Shown piece by piece: positions 39,101-54,100 of a stretch of DNA of 64,000 nucleotides (the stretch's first letter is position 1; the number at the start of each line of letters is the position of its first letter). The position numbers and the translations under genes were made by a program. The notes under the pieces were generated by a model, which worked only from the letters and a program-made list of their open reading frames with translations, did no database searches and was not told the DNA's origin. Source of the stretch: Mactromeris polynyma (taxonomy: Eukaryota > Mollusca > Bivalvia > Venerida > Mactridae); contig JASFXZ010000008.1 of the NCBI GenBank assembly GCA_032209605.1, positions 6,448,001 to 6,512,000 on the forward strand. The letters are read 5' to 3'.

Positions 39101-42100
39101 ATATTATGTTCACAAACTGTGTGATTTGTACACCTGTGGCAAACGATACAGGTTGTATATGTATGAAGATTTAAGGTTAGGTGAGTATGTAATGGTAATT
39201 TTTTTCAAAACACGTTTTCATTGGCTGATAGCCGGACAACAAAAAAACGGACTATACAAGTGCGTTATACGGGATACGTTGTGTCCATTCTCTTTCATTC
39301 ATTGTGTTACTTGTTATTCACAGAAGCAAATTTGACTTGCGGGCGTTCCGGTTCATTGGTGACTCGACAGGTGTGATACATGTTGGTCCTGGTCAGCGTG
39401 TGATCATACAACATCCTGAGGACCTAGAAGTTCTGGTCAATGTTTATGTCTACGAAGGCGGAACACTTGTTTTTCCACCAGATTTCATTTGTTACAATAT
39501 TAGAATACATATATGGTAAATTTATTTATGTATCTTTATATCTCTCGTTTACATGTGTGTACATTCACTGTATTCGGCACAAACCAAACGTCACACATAA
39601 AACAATCCGAAGTCATGGTATGTTTATGGGGAGCTTATTCTAGTTATCTACGAAGACAAAATATGTCACTGGAAACATAATATCAAACAAACATAGATCA
39701 CAATGTTGCACAAACATAATATCAAACAAACATAGATCACAATGTTGCACAAACATAATATGAAACAAACATAGATCACGATGTTGCACGTGTACCTTTA
39801 ACTAAACTCCTATTGAATTGTTAATATTAAAACTTACTACAGCTGAATTTCCTTTTCGTATAAAAACATGTTGTAATGAGTCATACCGACTACTGAAAAA
39901 AACTTTGTAAATTATTAAAATTCCTTTTATTTTAGGGGAACGATTGGGGTACATAATGTCACCGTGGGTGAAGGCTGCTCCTTATATCTCGGAAGTCAAG
40001 GGACTACGATGCGTACAGGTGTCTCTCCGAGCTTGGGAACCTTTGACTTTGAGGAACTCATTGTGTCCGCTGGAGGAGAGGTCACAGCAACACATGATCT
40101 TGTCGACAAAAATGACAAAATAAACATTAAGGTATATCAAATGTGTTTATTACATCGCCTTTGGAATGAATATTATATTTATACAAATTATAAATGATAT
40201 TTGAACAACAATTAACGCTGTTCGACAAGTACAATTACGTATAAAACTTCTACTAGTCCCGAAACATTTTAAGAAATAAATTAAACAGATAAAAGAGGTG
40301 AGTGGTCCTACTCATAAATGTTTATTTCACCTTAAGATAATTAATTAAACTATTTGTTGGAACAATTCCGATATCCATTTAATCTGACATGCACTAAACG
40401 TCGCGTCAATTGACATATTTCTATTTCGCAATTCTAAGGATTAACACAAATTGTATGCAAAGCCAGTGAATTCCTCACTCAAAAAATAAAGGAAAACACA
40501 TAGCGTTGTTCAAAACAAGGCTTCGCACGTACGACTCCTTAAACATCGGAATACCACAATTGTTACGGACCATTCCTCAGCGAAATAGATAGTAGATCGA
40601 CGTGAATTCTGCAAAAGTAATCATAGTACGATGTCTGTCCGTCCGTACGGGTTACTCGTGCGTATAATTAGTCTGTCATGCTACAAGTATCTTAGTACTA
40701 CACAATACAACGGTCTGATATTTGTATTTTGAACTATTAAGACCTATTCCCACATAACACACGCTTACAGAATGAAACTGCAGTAAAAGAGACGAAATTA
40801 ACTTAATGAACCAATAACTAATATAAAATGAGGAAACAAAGAATGTATCATCGTACCGGTCTATCAAGAACCGTACTAGGACTGTTAATGACGAGTTCTC
40901 CCTCGATATACTAACATTAATGTAAATATAGCAGGTTGAAACTTGGACAGACGACACTGTCCCGAATTTCAGACAGTCAAACGCATTTCAAACTTTGATC
41001 TTGAACTATATGAACTGCGTGTTTATGCTTTCTGGATGTTGTTATATCAATTTTGCTCATATTTTATATTATAGACATATCTAATAGACCAATTGTTTGA
41101 CGTGTGTTAAGTGTCAATAAACCAAATGTAATATTTTATACAACGAGTTGAAGCTTTAGAACATCACGTTGAATAGCGTTTACACTAGTTACGCATTTTC
41201 TGAATGTTTGGTCTGTCGCCTATGTAGTAATGGAAGTCAGTGTGTCAGGGCTGACGGAATACCACTAGAGCGGTGAAAGATCGTTCCCCGAGTATGGTAT
41301 GTATAAGTTGATTAGTTCTGTTAGTTTGAAGTGTTAGAGGTGTATTATGTTGTTTATTTTAGGGAAACAACATTCGAGTTATGGGTGGTGGAATAATCCA
41401 CGCAAATGATGTCAACATTGAAGCTGTAACACTAACAGTAGACGATCTTGGAGAAATTATTGGTGATCTACATCAAATTGCGTGTGCTGCAGAATACCAG
41501 GGCGCCAGTGGTAACTCTGGATCGGGTAAGTTTGGTTTGGAACCTATTGCTGCATATTAACGATAGTTTATAATTATAATGTTTGCGTATTTTTATCAAA
41601 ACTTTATACAAAGCGAATTTGGCTGAAGCGTAGCCAGCTCATGTTGGGACTATATATGAACGGAAACATTCAATTACCTGAATGCTATGTTTCATTATGA
41701 CTATTTCATGTAATACTCTATACATCATGTTGTAATAGCGCAGTAAGGACTGTAAGTTCCGACGATGATACCCCAACACACAAATGTACAGTAGATGTCA
41801 GTTATAGTTATATCTTTGGGTATTCTGTCTGTGTTTAGTGTTTAATTAAATACAAGTTTAGAAATGGTAAAACGATAATTTCTCATAACAAATATCTTAT
41901 AGTTTTCGTTCACTTCTACATTTACATTTACATATACTATAAGTCATATACGTAATAAGATTCTACAGTTAGCATTGCTAGTTTGGAAGAGACATATTAG
42001 TATTTGCAGTTTTTTTCTGAATAATCTGCAAAGTCCATACAATATCTTTTGGTAATCGTAATAAGTCATAATATCACAACCGCTTGCACAATGAAGTAAA

Positions 42101-45100
42101 TGAGAGCGTGCATAAATTGAACCAAAGAAATGGTTCTAAAATTACAATAGTTTCTGCTTATTAATCAAGCAATCCCGTTCAAAGAGACATGTATCATACG
42201 TGAGTCGTATTGTTGGTTTTGGCATAGTTGCATATTTATGATTATTCGTTGATATTACCTGTGAGTCACTGTTCAAAACTGTATAAAAATGTTTTCATTC
42301 ACTAAGGTGCTGGACATGGAGGTAGAGGCGGTGGTATCAATGTCATTACAGGGGCTCCGTACGGTCAACTATTCGAGCCTGTAACATTTGGTTGTGCCGG
42401 GGGTGATTCCACAGAGTCAGGCACAGGTGGTCAAGGTGCTGGTATTATATATCTGAATGTGACGAGAGAGTTACTGAACAACGGAGAGATCAGCTGTAAT
42501 GGTGGGAGTGGAACGGGTGCTGCTGGTGGCGGTAGTGGTGGTTCCATTCTGATAGATGTCGCAAATATTAAGGTATCAGCGTTTTGTTTTTATAAATATT
42601 ATATATATCTTAGTTTATGGCAATATCTAGTTTGTTCGAAGTTATCTTTAACCACAAGTAATTCTCTTCTTTCACTTCGAAAAGAAATGTCATTGGCATT
42701 CTTAGTAAACATCCCATGCGGTTTTACATTTTGTTTATCGTAATGCTTTACAGACAATTAGTTTATTTATCATAGTGTCACCGCTATTAAAAAGACAAAC
42801 CATTTCTTACTTATTAGACATCTTCTTTCTGAGCACATATTACTTATTATTTTTATATTTATACCTTTAATTCTAAGCACCAGACAGGAGGCAAAAATGT
42901 AACCATTATTTAACTAGCTGGTAGCTCACCAAACGGCCATGTCAGAACGGACCCACAACGGGATTCGAACATTCGACCTCCTGCTCACAAGGCGGATGCC
43001 TAAACAACTCGTACATGGGAGACGGGTTTTAGAGAATTGTTACCGCCTTTTTTGTTAACTGACTTTATATTAAAGAATAACTCCTGTCATCGTGAAAGTA
43101 CACTATTTACCACAACTATAGAATAATTAGGTTTGGTGTCTTTGTTTCCAAAGGGATATGGAGAATTCCAAGTGATTGGTGGGGATGGATCAACTTACAG
43201 CAGTTACCAGGGATGTGGTGGATCAGGTGGTCGTATTGCTATGTTCTTTGATAGTAACTTCACATTCTCTGGTTCATGGGATGTTTATGGTGGTGATGCT
43301 CCAACACCAGAATGTGACGGTGCTTCAGGGACCGCCTTCTTCTATCATAATGGTGAGAAATTTTAACAAAACCCCACTTTATCCTGCTAAGAAGTTTCTT
43401 GATCTGGTAATTTCACAAATTATGAGGATGTGCTTGTTCGCAGTAGCGCCGAAGATATAGGGTGTTTTCGCATGTTTCCTTTCAAGTTTAGTCCTTATTA
43501 TGTTACCTTGCATACCGAAGCGTTCGGTTAATTAAGCAATTATATATTCAGTTCTTTTCATTTTATAACCATATATGAAAGATATTATTTTCAAGAAGTA
43601 TACATTTTGTCTGACAATTATGCGCTTTTTTTAGGACATAGTCACTCGACTTTGCTGATCAACAATATCGGACGTGGTGTCCCTGGCAACCAAGGAGCTA
43701 TTAAAGACTACAGCGACTTGTCGAAGGATACGTCACATACATGGTTCCTTCCTCACCACGGAACGAACAAAAGATTTCCATCATGTATGTTAAACTCAAA
43801 TTTATCCGGTGGTGCAATTATCAAATCAATATGCTAGATTTAATAAATTTTCGTAGAAGCCTATTTATGTTTGATAGGTACCTCATCACTTTTCATACTC
43901 TTGTCATGTATTTTTTTATATTGTTAGATGTGAATTGTCGATCACAGACTCATTGCGCGCCTGTTCCTTTACGTATTTACCCTTGCGCCTCCTCAAATGT
44001 CAAATGTTTTATGGACTGTTGTTTTCTTGGATGTCTGTGTGAAAAGGCATTGTCTTATGTATGTGGCATTCCAAGAAGCAACTAATTATATTATGTATAT
44101 AATTATGTAAGTATTATATATAAACAATGTATTTTTCTTACAGCAATAAACCAATACAACGTTGACGAAGTACAGATATATGGGAATGCACATCTTGCTG
44201 TGCTAACTGATCCTGTCGGTACGAATGCCACTCTAAACTTTGAAAACATGATAGGTGATAGGACAGGCGCTATTCATGTTGGAAATGCACAAGTCATGGA
44301 TTTGAGACGAGAAAGAATTGACCTTCCGTTTAATGTGCATGTCTACCCAGGTGGATTTCTTGGGCTCGCTCCAGACACTTATGTACAGGACATAGAGATA
44401 TACCTTAACGGTACAATGGCTTATGTCGAGAATCTTACCTTACACCATGACGGAAATTTATGGCTGTATCAGAAAGGACAAACTAATAACAATAGCGCTA
44501 GTTACTACAATTTCAACTTCGTTCACGTTAAGACGGGCGGATATATCCATATGATTACGGACCCTGTGACTGAGACTGGCATACATTTTACAACCATCTC
44601 TACACACATAGACGGAGGTGGGCTTATTAGAGGGACTCATCTTTACTTTGCATCTACAAACATCACTATCGATGCAGGTGGTAGTCTGAATGCGGACAAG
44701 CTGGGGTATAGAGCAACAGATTCAAAATCAATAACAAACAGCAGATATGGAGAGGTGAATCCTGGACGCGGTTACACCGGTCAAATATCTTCTTCCGGTG
44801 CTGGACATGGTGGTAGTGGAGGTCGCGGAGAAGGTACGTCTGCTCTCCCTATAATTGATATACATATATACATGTATGTAATATTTAAAGTAAACGTGTC
44901 ATGGTCACGTTTGCCCTTTAATTACGGCGCGTGATGTGTTGCAATATTCTATTGTGTTCATGCACATGCTGTAATTTATAATTGCATGTGATATATTTAA
45001 AATGCATATGCTTTGTTTGATGATTTACATTCGTATGGTATACAAAACGTTCTTATTGACATGATATTATGGGAAATTTTGTGAAAAACGTTATGTCACG

Positions 45101-48100
45101 GGGTTAGGGTCGTTGTGTACAGATGATCTTTTGTTTTACCAAAATTGCATTTTTTGTTAAATGAATACAAAACGTATTATATAGCATACCAGTATTAAAT
45201 TGTACCAAAGAATATAAAATTATTTTAAATCAATGAACAATATGGCAAATGAACATACATATCATAAATACGAAAATAATGAATAAATATCAATATAAAA
45301 TGTCATATATCAAAATAAAAATACGCCTTATGAATGCAGAATTACAATTAAGAACTTGTAATAATACATACAAAAAATACGAATGACAACTATCAAATAT
45401 TGCAACACATCACAAACTTTTGTTAATAAAACATATGTTGAAAAAAATAAAACCTCATATAGTGTAACTGGAGCCTAATATTGAATGGTACATAACATAT
45501 GACATACATGTATGTTGAAAAAAATAAAACCTCATATAGTGTAACTGGAGCCTAATATTGAATGGTACATAACATATGACATACATGTAATTACACTGAA
45601 TAAATATTCGGTAAACTGAGCATAATTAATTACCTGGTTATATGTTCAGTCATTGAATCAAAAAATCTTCATTGTAGTTTTCTATTCCAATGACAGGTGA
45701 GACAATTGGCGGCGCTCCATGTGGTGATATTTATGAGCCAACATTATTTGGATCAGCTGGAGGAGGTGAATGGGGAGGCCAAGGAGGTGGGCGTATTTGG
45801 TTGAACGTCACATACACTTTCCAACTAGATGGTCGTTTAACAACTAATGCTGGTGATGGGGTGACCATTAATACAAAGCTCTCAGGTGGCGGAAGTGGAG
45901 GCAGTATTTGGCTTCATACAAACAGAATTACTGGTTTTGGCCTGATTCAAGCTGCTGGTGGTAAGGGATCCTATCTAAAGACGGGTAATAATGAAACCTC
46001 AGGTGGGGCTGGAGCGGGAGGTAGGATTGCTTTGTATTTCAAAAACAATGTCACTTTCAGTGAGTTCCGATATTTAGCCAATGGAGGACTTCCAGGTAGA
46101 ACATGCAATGACTGTGAAGGAGGAGGTCCCGGTACGGCATTCCTTTACCACGTGGGCGAGAATCATAGATCATTAATTATTGATAACGACGGTGCACCCT
46201 CTCCAAGAGATCTGTATGTTAATTGGGACAATTTGAGTAATGATGGTGGAAGAGCATGGATATTGCCTATATCAGGTTCACACCAATTTGCAACCGGTAC
46301 TACTGGAGGATATTCTTATGAGTTTGAAGAGCTTCAGATCTATGGTAATGCTGAACTTGCTGTCGTACCAGCTGCTGAAAGCAATATGGCTCAGGTCGGA
46401 GGTGGCAAAATTGATTTAACACTTCAAGGACAAGTAAATATGAACGATTATAAAGAAATAATATTTTTCAAGTATATGATAGGAGATCGTACGGGTTCTG
46501 TGCATGTAGGTAACAAACAGGCGATGGATCTTCTTACAAATATGACAAGAGAAGAGATAGACATGCCATTCAATTGTTATACTTACAAAGGCTCATATCT
46601 TGGTCTTGCACCAATGACATTTGTTCATGGTGTTGAGATACATCTCAGTGGTATTATGGCTAACGTCAATAACATTACGTTGCGACAAGGTGGGTACATG
46701 TGGCTGAAGCATGGAGGGCATACAGTTGAAGAAATAGAGAGTAGCTATAAATATGATTATATCCGAATACAAGATGACTCATCATTGAATGCAACAACCA
46801 ATCCAATTACTGAGGAAGGAATTACCTTTTACTTGAAAGGAATGGCTATAGAAGGCGGTGGAATTATGCATGGCACCTACTTGACTATAAACGCAGAAAA
46901 CATAACCATTGATGCGGGTGGTATTCTCTCAGCAGACGGTTTGGGATACAGGTCTGAACATAGTCAAGCTAATCACGGCACTAACTCCGTGCATGGCATA
47001 GTTAACCCAGGTACTCCTGATGCAGCACATGGAGCCGGAGGTGGTGCTGGACATGGTGGAAGTGGAGGAAAACAGACAGGAAGTGCATCTAGATCAGGAT
47101 TTGCGTATGGTGATATATATGAACCACAGAAAATGGGATCTTCAGGTGGAACTGGTTTATCAAATGCATATGGTGGTGCTGGGGGAGGGCGAATTTGGTT
47201 CAACGTCACAGACACAATTTTCATTGACGGCGTTGTGAGCGCTAATGGTGCTGATGCCATTTCAAAAGGAGCAGGTGGTGGTTCCGCTGGATCGGTTTGG
47301 ATGCATTGTAACATAATACAGGGCTATGGTCGTATCGTGGCTCATGGTGGCGCTGGTTCAACGTATTCTTCCAATACTGGTAGTGGAGGAAGTGGAGGAC
47401 GCGTTGCTGTGTACTTCAATATTAATGAAACAATGACGGAATTTCGGTATCTTGCATATGGCGGTGTGGCTGGTGGGTCCAACTCCGAGCATGGTGGTGC
47501 TGGAACAGCTTTTGTTTACAACAAGTTTGAAAACCATACAACCCTTATACTTGACAACAATGGTAACCACCCAAGAGATAAATTCAATATAATCAATGAC
47601 TACAGTGACTTAACATATGACTCATGTCGCACGTGGATTTTACCTGAGTCTGGATATAATTTGTTTGCTGGTGGAAAATTCATATTTTCATTCAATGAAC
47701 TACAAATATATGGTGCCTCTCATATGGCTGTTCTTCCTGAACCGGTTGGTGCTCCAGTTGATATTTTCTTTTTGTACATGATTGGTGATAGGACAGGTAC
47801 AATGCATGTCGGGAATGAGCAAGATATGGACCTCGAACGGCACGAAATAGATTTGCCTTTCAATGTAAGGGTATATGCTGGTGGTTACTTAGGTCTGGCA
47901 CCGATGACCCTTGTTCATGGAGTCACGATTTGGTTACATGGAGAATTAGATCACGTTGAAAACATGACATTGCACCATAAGGGACATCTAAGTCTCAAAT
48001 CCGGGGGCCACACGACAGGAAAAACTCCAGATAAGTACTCATTTCAGCGGGTTAGAGTTCAAGACAATGCAACAGTCAGTATCATAACTGACCCAGTTTC

Positions 48101-51100
48101 AGATCCTCAATCGATTTTCCAAGTTGCAAATGACATTCAAATGGAAGGTGGTGGCAACTTTTATGGAACAAATATGAAAATCATCGCTAACGACATAACT
48201 CTAGATTATGGAGCTACTATTCATGCCGATTATCTTGGCTATCGTCCTGAAGATCCTCAGACATCCTCTGTTAACCTTGGATTAGGCATCACAAGTGCTA
48301 GTGGTTCATCTGGTGCGGGACATGGTGGTACTAGTGGTAAAGGCGCTGGAACTACACTTACTGGGCAACCATATGGACATCTATTTCAACCACTTGAAAT
48401 TGGAAGCGGTGGTGGTGGCGGATTAAACGTTGGTGGACAAGGTGGAGGTAAATTATATATTAGTGTGTCAAACATGTTGATGGTTGACGGTGAAATCCGC
48501 TCTAACGGCGGGGACGGCAAAGCAAAGACAGGTGGAGGAGGTTCAGGAGGTTCAATATTGATAGATACTTTCTTTTTCCGCGGAATGGGCAATATAACGG
48601 CTAACGGTGGAGGTCGGTACTTGGCTGGTAAAGGCGGTGGTGGAGCTGGTGGTCGTATTGCCATATATTTCCGTCAGAATGTAACATATTGGGGTGGATA
48701 TCAATGTCACGGAGGGTATTCTACTGAGAATGCAGAATCAGGTGGACCTGGGCTTGTTTTCATCTACAATGTCGAAAAGAATCACAGCACACTGTATATA
48801 AATAACAACATGAGAACTACAAGAGATGAAGTAAACCTTATTAGAGATTACACTGACATTACCGAGGACAGGTTCAAAGCTTGGATTTTGCCAGCATCTG
48901 GTGACCATTGGTTGGCTGGAGGAAACAGTGATTATAGATTCAACGAACTTCAAATATTTGGGAATGCTCATTTAGCTCTTTTACCTGAACCATACGTTGG
49001 TGGCTGTAACTTGCATTTCAAACACATGATCGGTGACAGATCAGGTTTTATACATATTGGACCATATCAAGTGATGGATCTGAATCGATATTTCTTAGAC
49101 ACACCCTTTAGTTCATATGTCTATGATGGTGGCTACCTTGGTCTTGCACCAGAAACATTTTTGGAGAAAGTGTTTGTACATATTGAAGGTACTGTCGATC
49201 ATATTCACAACCTCACATTGATACAAGGAGGTGGACTAAGACTGTTCAAAACTGGCTCAACCAATCGGCGAAGTCCTCTGAATTATGTTATTAAGGGACT
49301 CACAGTTGTTAAGGCAGAATCGTACATTAACTGTTCAAACCCGAATGCAGACAGCGACTCGTATGAGTTAACATTTGGCTGGGTGATTGTTGAAGGCGGT
49401 GGTCTAATTAAAGGTGGAAATTTACATATAACAGCAACAGACTTCACTATTGATGATGGTGGTGCAATTGATGTTAGTAACAGTGGATATCTACCTGGGG
49501 AAGGAGCTGGTACGTATATACGAGTATATATCATTAAAGATGTAAACAGTCATTGATAATTAGTTACTGGGGCTAGATATGCTTGAGGTGATAAGCAGTA
49601 AAAAACATGTTAGTTGCGTATTTAGCATATTCATATTCATTTGCATGTTATACATTGTGCTCGGTTGTCCATTTTTAGCTCGTCTGTTTCAGACAGATGA
49701 GGTAATGTCATAGCTTCCTTGGTGCCCGTCGTATTTTTGTTTTTTTTAAGTTTTTGTTAAAGTCCACTTTGAAACTCAAGATAGTTGTCTGACACCATAA
49801 TAGCAACCACCTTGACAAGTTTCATAACTTTTGACTGCATTTTGTGAAGTTATGCCCCTTTTTAACGTAGAAGTTTGGTAATTGTTTTGGTTGAAGTCCA
49901 CTTTTTCTCAGAAACGGTTCTGGGTCTAGAATTGTTTTTACATTATTTTTTTTTGCATTTCTACTCACAACAACAACGAAACAAACAAAAATTCCACCCC
50001 TTTTTTCATTTCTAAACTCACAACAACAACAAAAGTATTTGGTGTGTTCAAAGACCTAAATACCAGTATTTAGGTCTTTGGTGTGTTCCAACATTTTTTT
50101 GTTAATTCTTCGGGACGAACCCCCTCCCGAAAAAAGTCTACTTTTTCTTAGAAACTTTTTAAGGTATACCTTTAAAACTAAAGAGACGAGTGTCACCCGC
50201 AGGGGGTGCTCTATTTTTTATTTTTTGCTCAACAAGTATATTTTCTTTAATATTTATCAAATTTGACCCTGTCTAAAATTCATGATAAATATACGGTGCA
50301 ATGCACTTTATAAATTTATTGATGTAGGTGTTGGTAAGTGGAGTATACTTGGTTCAAGTGGTGGCTCCCATGGTGGTCTTGGAGGAAGAGGTGGATGTGG
50401 TGGTTATACAACATGTAGGCTTGAACGCAGTATGCCATACGGTGATTTATACAACCCCATAGAGCATGGTTCAGGTGGAGCTCTTTCTAACGGAGGCACA
50501 GGTAATATTTGTTTCTTGTGCTTACATATGTGTGCAGCGCGCGTTTTCATTATTTATGTTAACTGTGTCAGAGTTCTTGTTGTTTGTTTGTTAGTTTAAA
50601 AACGATTTTGTCCCTCTGTCTCCAAGTAAAATGTGTTTACCGGTCTGAAGCACACAGCATATGCCAATAGTAATGACACGGACCTATATATATACCATAT
50701 AGGTCCGTGGTAATGACAACAATCACTCGAAATTATCAGCCAGTCTCTGATGAAACAGAAACATGTTTATAATAGTACAAGGATGCAAATGTTAAACGTT
50801 TATAATAGAAATTCCTGATTTCATGTAAAATAACAAGGACAATTAAGTACAGTGTGACGTCACTCGGTGGGCAGAATTAGGTACAAAATTTGCGTTAGAC
50901 CAAATACCTAAATACCAGTCTTTGGTTAGACATAGACCGACACCATATTCTTGCAACATTTAGGGTATTAAATATTTCAATATTAATAGATATCACGATC
51001 GATTGGCAGATGCATAAGTTTTCATATCAAACATTTTGGCCCATTTTCGTATATTTGTTTCAGTATTTAGGTCTTTGGTATTGTTTGCAAACAACACCAA

Positions 51101-54100
51101 TTGTCTTGTGTCCACATAAAGGTGTCCGTTAACTATATACGATCCTTTTAATTATTCAGTTAGTTTATTTACTGTTTTGATAGTTCGGTAAAATACCTTA
51201 AATAAACAAAGATTTGATTATAACGTTGGTTGGGTAAAGGTAGGTAGGAATGCATGCGTACTACTTAGGAAGTTGTCTATCATTTTATTTCTTTGGGTTA
51301 AATTCATGAAAATCATCATTCGGAAGTCCAATCGTAACTACTCGGCGGTATCCGGCAGAGCTCGGAATACATTATATCTCCGAGGTGTTCCGATTGTCGG
51401 AAGTCCTCGAGAATTTCGTAATTCGGAAAATCTCGGCCAACTACGTTCAGATGTTCGTAGAGCTGTCGAGAATGGAAATTCGTCTGCAGGTATCGGTTTC
51501 ATTCATTTATAATCATAAACAAAATGTCTATCATCCATAAAACATAAAGTTCTGTGTTATATAAATAAATCAGGGGTCGAAATGTCTAATACAAATTAGG
51601 AGTCGAGATGTCCTAGGGTCGAAACGTCTTAGGAGTCGTGGGGTCGAAGTGTCTAGGGGCATGAGGGGTCTAAATGTCTAGGAGCCATTTCAGCCATGGC
51701 ATAGGCTAGCCCCCTGTAGATAAATTTTATTACAAAGGTAGCATTTTGCAAAGCATTTTTTCTATCTATAATCTGTACCTTGCTTCAGGTGGAGGAGTCC
51801 TACATATGGAAGTTGCCCATACACTGGGAGTAGATGGTTACATTAAAGCTAACAGTGAAAACACAATCAGCAGCAGTACAAATGGTGCCAGTGGTGGAAG
51901 TGGAGGAAGTATTATCATACAGACACACAACTTTACAGGTTAGTAGTCTTCCTACTTACCCTTGTCCACAATCAACTTTATATTTGATTAACTAATACAT
52001 TTGTATATATTGCTTCTTGAGAAATGTCTATTACCATTAGCTAAATTTGAAGTTGTTTGTTGTGTATAGGAAGTCATACTGGACACATTCAAGCACTTGG
52101 TGGCTCTGGTGATACAACGAAAGGTGGCAGTGGGGCTGGTGGTAGAATTGCCCTCTATCATTCTCGTCATGAAACAATACCATTGTACAGAGGATATTAT
52201 GATGTGTATGGTGGAACACCAGGTACCAATGCTGAAGCTGGTGCTTCTGGTACTGTCTATGTGCAAGACGATGAGAGATCATACAAGTAAGCCTTGTCAT
52301 ATCTGTTTAAATACTTAAGAAAGAAATTATGAAATGATATTTTGGAGACCAATCAGATTTGTCATACAATTGCATATTGAAATTCCAAAGAAACAAATGT
52401 TCTTTGACAGTAGTTCACTTATTAAGTTTCTAACAGACAAGGGCATTTTTATAACCCATTGTATCTTTCTGTTTACAGTTTATAACTTCCTCATTATGAT
52501 AATAATATTAATATATTAATAATTAATATTTTTGTTGTATTGTTTCTATATGGCAAACAGATTTACATAACTTGGTCATTTGTTACACAGGTTTCAGATG
52601 TGAAAATTTAGTTCATTTGATCTTAATTTGTTCCTTCTACAGACTGCTGCAAGTGAATAACAACAACCAAGAACAGGTTGCAGAAGACACAGCTATATGG
52701 AATGAAGGATATCGCTTAGATCTGTCCTCAGACACAGCAAGTTATTCCAAAGCACAATCTTACATGACAAGAGATGGACATCATGTATGTCAATAGTCGC
52801 TCATTCTTTATCAGATAATTCATGCACATAATTTGTTATACTGTCTGAAATATTTATTATAAAAATGTGCCAATCTCCAAACAGGCATGTAACATTACCC
52901 TGCAGAATTTTCCTTTGGATAATTGCAGATTTAAATCTCTTATAATAAAGGTGGTTTTAGTTTTCTCTGTTTCTGTGGTAATGTGTGTTGTTAAAGCAAC
53001 TATAGAAATAAATAAATGGTTGTATCTAGTGCAAAAAAGTTGCATATAGAAAAAGAACTTGCTGAACAAATTTCCTTTAATGAAAACTCATATATAATTT
53101 TGTTTATTTCAATTTTATAAATGATTGAACTATCACTGCTACTATTGTATTTTCTTCGGTGCTTTTGCCCTGTGAAGCTGAGATGACTGGCACACTAAAC
53201 AACCAGGGTTAACGTTAATTGTCTGGTTTAGGATACAATAGGGTCAAATATGGCTATATAACTGTCTATCTCAACCATTTGCCCTCTGCTCAATAACCCG
53301 AGAAAGCTTGGACCTATTGTCTAAAGTTAGATGATAGCTTGTATTTTTAATAACCTTTTTTTTCTTTGGGGTTCATATCTCGCAGACCAAAGCTTCAGTT
53401 ACCCTGATTTTGAAGATAAGACTTGGCTATCATGATCCCATATTATCATCTGTTTCGCAGACTGTTATCAGGCTGTGTGTTTAATGAACTTCTTTTTTTG
53501 TATTTCATATGTGTTCTTAGTATATATTCTTGTTTTTTGCAGATATCGGTAGACAAGAGTATCTATGATTGCTATCATCACTCATGTGATTACAGCAACA
53601 GTATCTCGTATTATCGCCTTCATCACTTGTTTGATCAAACTCTGCGCACGTCTGAAACAGATTATTTCATGGCTTATTCAGGATCAGCTACATTGACAAT
53701 AACACTGAAAACAAGGATGTTTGTCAATAAAATTAAAGTTTATCCAATAGTTACACATAGCACTAAGTTCAAGGTACATTGCATTTATGACTTTTATTTA
53801 TTAAGAAATTTTACACTGTCAACAACTTGAACATTCAAATTTAAAGCTTAAATTTACATGGTAACACAACACCTTAAATAAATGAATAGTCATAACAGGT
53901 CTGTAATTTTAGCATTTATTTTCCCTATAATTATGTCATTAATCATGTTGCTGCATATTATGTTGTTCAAGAAAACCTAACTCATCTCATCATAGAAGTG
54001 ATGATAAGATTGTAACAAAACTTTGGCTGCTTAAAATAACTTCATGTACAACCCTGCAATCAAACGTTGAAGAGGGTATACTGGAGTCACTCTGTTGGTC

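Larger units (their letters stand above)
50502..51788 (+). other. intron 27
   Basis: Contains a hairpin insertion (50671-50718), an inverted pair related to the intron 26 hairpin (50899-51079), a CGGAA-rich patch at about 51320-51490 that yields a spurious 79-codon frame, and imperfect copies of GGGGTCGAAATGTCTA (51570-51690). Confidence 0.6.

Noticed and set aside
46395..46472. In-frame 78-base mini-intron inside exon 26 (CAG|GTCGGA ... TTCAAG|TATATG)
   Set aside because: Removing it would delete EIIFFK, which aligns with DIFFLY of M6 next to MIGDRTG. The extra residues look like a protein insertion, and no other intron here is below about 130 bases.
46973..48664. Antisense proline-rich frames at 46973-47314 and 48386-48664
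   Set aside because: Complements of glycine codons (GGN to NCC) in the giant exon. Long proline-rich antisense frames are expected there.
51273..51512. Extra M8 exon in intron 27
   Set aside because: The frame lacks module motifs. Exon 27 (SNGGTG) joins exon 28 (GGGVLHME) in phase and completes the GGGRIW block without it, and CGGAA-type repeats account for the open frame.
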